Source: Syntrophorhabdaceae bacterium (GTDB taxonomy: Bacteria > Desulfobacterota > Deferrimicrobia > Deferrimicrobiales > Deferrimicrobiaceae). Taken from it: a DNA stretch of 34,906 nt. Below are positions 32,295 through 34,906 of the stretch, piece after piece (within the stretch, counting starts at the first letter, position 1; each line of letters starts with the position of its first letter). The stretch covers positions 1 through 34,906 of the forward strand of contig WRHP01000016.1 in assembly GCA_009783195.1 (NCBI GenBank), given 5' to 3'. The translations under genes and the position numbers were made by a program. The notes beneath the pieces were generated by a model. It did not search any database. It was not told the DNA's origin and was given only the letters and a program-made list of their open reading frames with translations.

Positions 32295-33088
32295 AATTCC
32301 CTCACTATCACGTCGAAATCTCCTCCGATAACAAGCGATTCTTCCTCTTTTTCAGGGAGAATGCCTGGAAGGAGGTCCGAGCGGAAGAAGATCTTGGCGG
32401 CGGGTACGTTGGCTTCAAAAACATGGCTGCCAAACTCCCAGGCGTATTCGAACCGCCCGGAGAAGGAGTTAAGGTTGTTCATCCGGACCACGGCGCGCCG
32501 GTCGGTGGTCTCCTCAAGAAAAAGATAATCATGAATGTTGCGGATTCCACGGTAGAGCTGGAAAAAGAGTGTACCGGGGTGGCGTCGCGCCAACTCGTAC
32601 TGGACGTATTCATATACGAGGTCAAGCTGCGACTCGATTGCGTTGCTGCGCGCGCTCTCGCGCATCCGGTCTCCGAGATAGACCATGTATTCTTCGCATT
32701 CGGGGCTGTCGATCTTCCCGGAGTGGAAGACGGGAGGCAGCCCGAACCGGCTTTCAACCCAGCCTTTCAGGACCGCGCCTTCCTCAGAGTTGGCGTTGTG
32801 AATCCACCCGCGTAGGAAACGAAGATAATCGTTTCGAAGGGAACGCCGCTCGGCATAGGTTGTGCCGCCGCGCCATTTCCCGGCAAGGAAAACATGTTTC
32901 ATGTATTCGCGGAAATACCGTTCTCTTGTTCGCGGCGTTTTTATCAGGTCCATACGCGCGAAAAAAGAGTGATGGGCGATGCGGGCGCCCTGGATCTCCA
33001 GCGGCTGGGGATTCCGGTTGAAGTGCCGTGACGCAATCACCCACGAGGGATGCCGGCAGCGATTTAGCGGCAGGACCGACAAAGCCAT
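32291..33088 (-). CDS. draT: NAD(+)-dinitrogen-reductase ADP-ribosyltransferase DraT
   Basis: A 265-residue DraT. It transfers ADP-ribose from NAD to an arginine of the nitrogenase iron protein when ammonium appears or energy falls, switching nitrogenase off. The N-terminal signature LPLNRCRHPSWVIASRHFNRNPQPLEIQG, taken from residue 6 on, is diagnostic. Later landmarks include FFARMDLI, MKHVFLAGKWRG, RFLRGWIHNANSEEGAVLKGWVESRFG, LFFQLYRGIRN and WEFGSHVFEANVP. I chose ATG 33088, weakly supported by AAAGGA about 13 nt upstream; in-frame ATGs at 33124 and 33307 would add unconserved residues. The gene overlaps draG by 4 bp, giving a draT-draG operon. The nitrogenase genes are outside the window. 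Confidence 0.92.
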   Translation of the reverse strand: MALSVLPLNRCRHPSWVIASRHFNRNPQPLEIQGARIAHHSFFARMDLIKTPRTRERYFREYMKHVFLAGKWRGGTTYAERRSLRNDYLRFLRGWIHNANSEEGAVLKGWVESRFGLPPVFHSGKIDSPECEEYMVYLGDRMRESARSNAIESQLDLVYEYVQYELARRHPGTLFFQLYRGIRNIHDYLFLEETTDRRAVVRMNNLNSFSGRFEYAWEFGSHVFEANVPAAKIFFRSDLLPGILPEKEEESLVIGGDFDVIVREF

Positions 33089-33352
33089 TGAACTATCATA
33101 TTCCTTTATCGCTATTTTTCCCATTGGCGTATTGGGCCGGCGCTGTTGGCGAGGATGATGGAAATAACGGCGAAAACGTAGGAGATGCTGTTCTCTGTGT
33201 TCCGCCTGACTCCGTCGGCTTTCGTTCAAGACTCTCTTCTTAGGACAAGCCTCACATACCATCCCTGGTAAGTTTAGGTTGCAAGTCTTCCTTGACGAAA
33301 GTCTCACCGCTTTTGTTGCGGAAGCTCTGATAAATAGTTATTTGCTTGATTT

Positions 33353-33694
33353 TTGTATCCAAATGGATACCATTTCATCGTAAACATCTTCTACCAAACT
33401 GACATTTTTTCCGACTGGCTGAAAAGTCTCAAAGATATCAAGGCCAAGGCGCGGATTGCCGTGCGAATCAGATCGGCGGAGCTTGGTAATTTTGGCGATT
33501 GTGCTCCGGTAGGGAAAGGTATTTCGGAGATGCGCCTACACTTTGGACCTGGATACCGTTTGTATTTCTGGCGGCAAGGCAACCAGGTTTACTGGTTGCT
33601 GGCCGGAGGCGATAAAAGCTCGCAGGAGCGCGATATTGAGCGGGCTAAATCCTTAAAACGCGAAATCAAAGAGGTTAATCATGGTGAAGGTTAA
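33353..33694 (+). CDS. HigB/RelE-like toxin (addiction module killer protein)
   Basis: A 113-residue RelE/ParE-superfamily toxin of the type often called addiction module killer protein (HI1419-like). Diagnostic is the run RIRSAELGNFGDCAPVGKGISEMRLHFGPGYRLYF (read from residue 38 on), followed by WLLAGGDKSSQERDIERAK. The frame opens after a TGA at 33347; the TTG at 33353 is the only standard start before the domain. It lies in front of and partly within a palindrome. The antitoxin gene overlaps its end by 14 bp, and toxin-first order is normal for this subgroup. It probably cleaves mRNA on ribosomes. Confidence 0.88.
   Translation: MYPNGYHFIVNIFYQTDIFSDWLKSLKDIKAKARIAVRIRSAELGNFGDCAPVGKGISEMRLHFGPGYRLYFWRQGNQVYWLLAGGDKSSQERDIERAKSLKREIKEVNHGEG
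33355..33370. promoter_or_regulatory. Operator-like palindrome at the HigB start
   Basis: GTATCC (33355-33360) and GGATAC (33365-33370) are exact reverse complements with AAAT between them. TATCC/GGATA half-sites are used by helix-turn-helix antitoxins such as HipB, though with a longer spacer. It overlaps the toxin's TTG start, so bound antitoxin could block both transcription and initiation. This is inferred from sequence and position. Confidence 0.4.
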
Positions 33695-33959
33695 AAAATT
33701 TGACGCGGTTGATTATCTCGATAGCGAAGAAATGATGGCCGAGTATCTTACTGCGGCAATGGAAGATCCGGATCCAGATGTGTTTTTGGCAGCTCTTTCC
33801 GATGTGGCGAAGGCTCGTGGCATTGCGCGGCTTGCCAAGGATACAGGTCTTGGCCGGGAAAGTCTTTATAAAACGTTTTCTCCCGGCGCAAAGCCGCGCT
33901 TTGACACCATCGTGAAAATTACCAAGGCGCTTGGTATTCCTCTGGCTGTCAAATCTTGA
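33681..33959 (+). CDS. HigA-like helix-turn-helix antitoxin
   Basis: A 92-residue antitoxin of the HI1420-like (dnstrm_HI1420) type. It begins FDAVDYLDSEEMMAEYLTAAMEDPDPDVFLAAL, a family hallmark, and continues with a helix-turn-helix: GIARLAKDTGLGRESLYKTFSPGAKPRFDTIVKITKALGI (residues about 47-86). It starts with ATG 33681 inside the end of the toxin gene (14 bp overlap), with GAGG about 9 nt upstream. It neutralises the upstream toxin and probably represses the pair. Confidence 0.92.
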   Translation: MVKVKKFDAVDYLDSEEMMAEYLTAAMEDPDPDVFLAALSDVAKARGIARLAKDTGLGRESLYKTFSPGAKPRFDTIVKITKALGIPLAVKS

Positions 33960-34018
33960 AAGTGGCGCGTCCTAAAGAATTTTCGCAAGAAGACCAACAG
34001 ATTTTTTAGTCGCTGGCC

Positions 34019-34045
34019 GCAGGTTCGAATCCTGCGCGGCCTACC
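34019..34045 (+). pseudogene. Isolated 3' end of a tRNA gene
   Basis: GCAGG-TTCGAAT-CCTGC is a perfect tRNA T arm, and GCGGCCT followed by A and CC is an acceptor 3' strand. The matching 5' acceptor strand (AGGCCGC), D arm and anticodon arm are absent within 100 nt upstream. Such tRNA tails mark sites where integrases of phages or islands recombined (attL or attR). The amino acid identity cannot be read. Confidence 0.6.
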
Positions 34046-34130
34046 TGTTTATAACGCATAGAGATCATGACGTTCAGGACTTGATTCAATGCTCTGTAGT
34101 GTGGGCCATTGTCCATGTTCCGATAAGGGT

Positions 34131-34319
34131 ATGTCGAAAGATTTTGACCATAGGTTAAAAGCATTCTTTGGTTTACATCTTTGGGACGGATTTTATAAAG
34201 ATGATTATGTAGATGAGGTTTTGGCTTATGGTACATCTAAACGCAAAGACGTAAGGTGTATTAAAGATTTTAACATCGAAGAGTTGAAACAAATAATGCC
34301 TGCAAACAGCATAAAATAA
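34131..34319 (+). CDS. Small hypothetical protein, 62 aa
   Basis: A short AT-rich frame starts at ATG 34131 (MSKDFDHRLKAFFGLHLWDG...) and ends at 34319. The product is charged with aromatic clusters and no membrane segment, and its C-terminal part (CIKDFNIEELKQIM) is helical. AAGGG lies only 1 nt before the ATG; an in-frame ATG at 34089 has no ribosome binding site. I recognise no family. It lies just after the tRNA fragment and is followed by a strong terminator about 95 nt on, which supports a short transcription unit. Confidence 0.4.
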   Translation: MSKDFDHRLKAFFGLHLWDGFYKDDYVDEVLAYGTSKRKDVRCIKDFNIEELKQIMPANSIK

Positions 34320-34413
34320 AGCAGTTATTGGAAAATCAGCAATAAAAAATAATGTAATTTTCGCCACAAAAATAAGAGTTGAAAGAAAAATAAAGCAATG
34401 AAATGTAAGAGAT

Positions 34414-34437
34414 AACCCGCTTCTGCGGGTTTTTTCT
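34414..34437 (+). terminator. Intrinsic terminator
   Basis: AACCCGC (34414-34420), TTCT loop, GCGGGTT (34425-34431), then a T-rich run (TTTTTCTTTT). A perfect 7-bp stem with a tetraloop and T-run is a textbook rho-independent terminator on the plus strand, probably closing the small gene at 34131-34319. Confidence 0.88.
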
Positions 34438-34809
34438 TTTTCAATGGAATAATACAGATGCCGTTTTGCGGCAAAAATGGGGGACTTTTTGCGGCTTTGC
34501 CACATAGAAAACAGATTTTTTCGCCAATATCAAAGGGAAAAAGAAGCCGCCCTTGCCGGCCGGAGCGAGGCGCGATGTTGTGGGTGGTGTCCCATACTGG
34601 TGTTTTGATTGGTTTTTTATGTGCGTTGCTTTTTATATTAGTGCTATAATAATTAAATTCTTAAATTCGCCGGCGAACGGGCGGTTTTACTGCATTTACC
34701 GCCTGAAAACAACATGATACAAACAGCGACTTCATTGGTTTAATAAGATCGCCAGGAGAAGTTATATTTCAGAGGAAAGTATCAAGAAATAAATAAAGGG
34801 GTAAATAAT
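34438..34809. other. AT-rich spacer, no clear gene
   Basis: A 63-codon frame (34458-34649) ends in a hydrophobic stretch, VLIGFLCALLFILVL, but has no ribosome binding site and looks like chance. The stretch otherwise holds no recognisable feature. It ends in the AAAGGGG ribosome binding site of the partial gene at the right edge. Confidence 0.35.
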
Positions 34810-34906
34810 ATGGGTCTTGGAATTACGATAAAATTTCCTGTGGGGCAATGTTCAAAAACTGGCAAAGAATTTTATAAAAAATATTTTACCGGACTGCGGT
34901 CTGTTG
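34810..34906 (+). CDS. Start of an unknown gene, truncated by window edge
   Basis: ATG at 34810 is preceded by AAAGGGG at about 9 nt spacing. The frame is open to the right edge: 32 codons reading MGLGITIKFPVGQCSKTGKE and continuing with Tyr/Phe/Lys-rich residues. There is no signal peptide. Too little is present to assign a family. Confidence 0.5.
   Translation, partial: MGLGITIKFPVGQCSKTGKEFYKKYFTGLRSV

Noticed and set aside
34006-34236. Minus-strand frame ending VGRAGFEPAASD
   Set aside because: This C-terminal peptide is the usual artefact of translating a tRNA 3' end antisense; it overlaps the tRNA fragment and a plus-strand gene.
34458-34649. 63-codon frame with a hydrophobic tail
   Set aside because: No ribosome binding site; the N-terminal half lacks coding character. 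Noted in the spacer entry only.
1-34906. CRISPR array, rRNA genes or complete insertion sequences
   Set aside because: No regularly spaced direct repeats, no rRNA segments and no transposase or integrase gene were seen in the window.

Overview
The window comes from a Gram-negative bacterium: it has lipoproteins, a retrograde phospholipid (Mla/MCE) system and a periplasmic multiheme cytochrome. Three marks suggest an anaerobic or microaerobic diazotroph of Desulfobacterota/Nitrospirota type: the DraT-DraG nitrogenase switch, an octaheme nitrite reductase, and an operon of SH3 protein, M48 peptidase and CHASE2 cyclase. The taxon is inference; there is no rRNA or other marker to settle it. Most of the window is moderately GC-rich. 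AT-rich patches lie at 1-2.5 kb, about 16.6-18.1 kb and 33.9-34.9 kb, next to toxin-antitoxin genes, a tRNA fragment and unknown genes.

Layout. 1-2192 (-): the N-terminal two thirds or so of a large Cache-HAMP-PAS sensor cut by the left edge. 2193-3450: a gap with an 11-bp palindrome, one small ORF (2979-3149) and copies of a dispersed repeat. 3451-4662 (-): NamZ-type exo-N-acetylmuramidase. 5141-6871 (-): octaheme nitrite reductase with its own terminator. 6960-10198 (-): coupled Mla operon (MlaE permease, MlaF-like protein with destroyed catalytic motifs, MlaD, TPR lipoprotein). 10370-13931 (-): SH3 protein, M48 peptidase, CHASE2 adenylate cyclase. 14067 (+): a metallo-beta-lactamase-fold protein resembling class II cyclic-nucleotide phosphodiesterases, divergent from the cyclase operon. 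14.9-18.1 kb: an accessory island with AbiEi/AbiEii, a tiny membrane peptide, a secreted AT-rich protein and a RelB/YoeB pair. 18154-20613 (-): HerA-like ATPase. 20965-23082 (+): hybrid histidine kinase with a probable CTG start and a structured leader.

23338-24851 (+): rph, rdgB and tRNA-Pro(UGG). Then come a PNPOx-family protein, a second YoeB without a clear antitoxin, a short repetitive secreted protein resembling the septoil-knot family, a DUF3592-like membrane protein, a TenA-like protein and ettA. 29910-31361 (-): DHA2 drug exporter. 31368-33088 (-): draG and draT. 33353-33959 (+): HigB/HigA-like toxin-antitoxin pair, followed by an isolated tRNA 3' end, small AT-rich genes, a strong terminator and a partial gene at the right edge.

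Working together: the Mla genes form one envelope-lipid machine whose own ATPase looks dead. The cyclase and the divergent phosphodiesterase-like protein could make and degrade cAMP from one locus. draT and draG switch nitrogenase off and on. Four toxin-antitoxin or abortive-infection loci, a HerA-like ATPase, a tRNA fragment and dispersed repeats show that parts of the window are accessory DNA.
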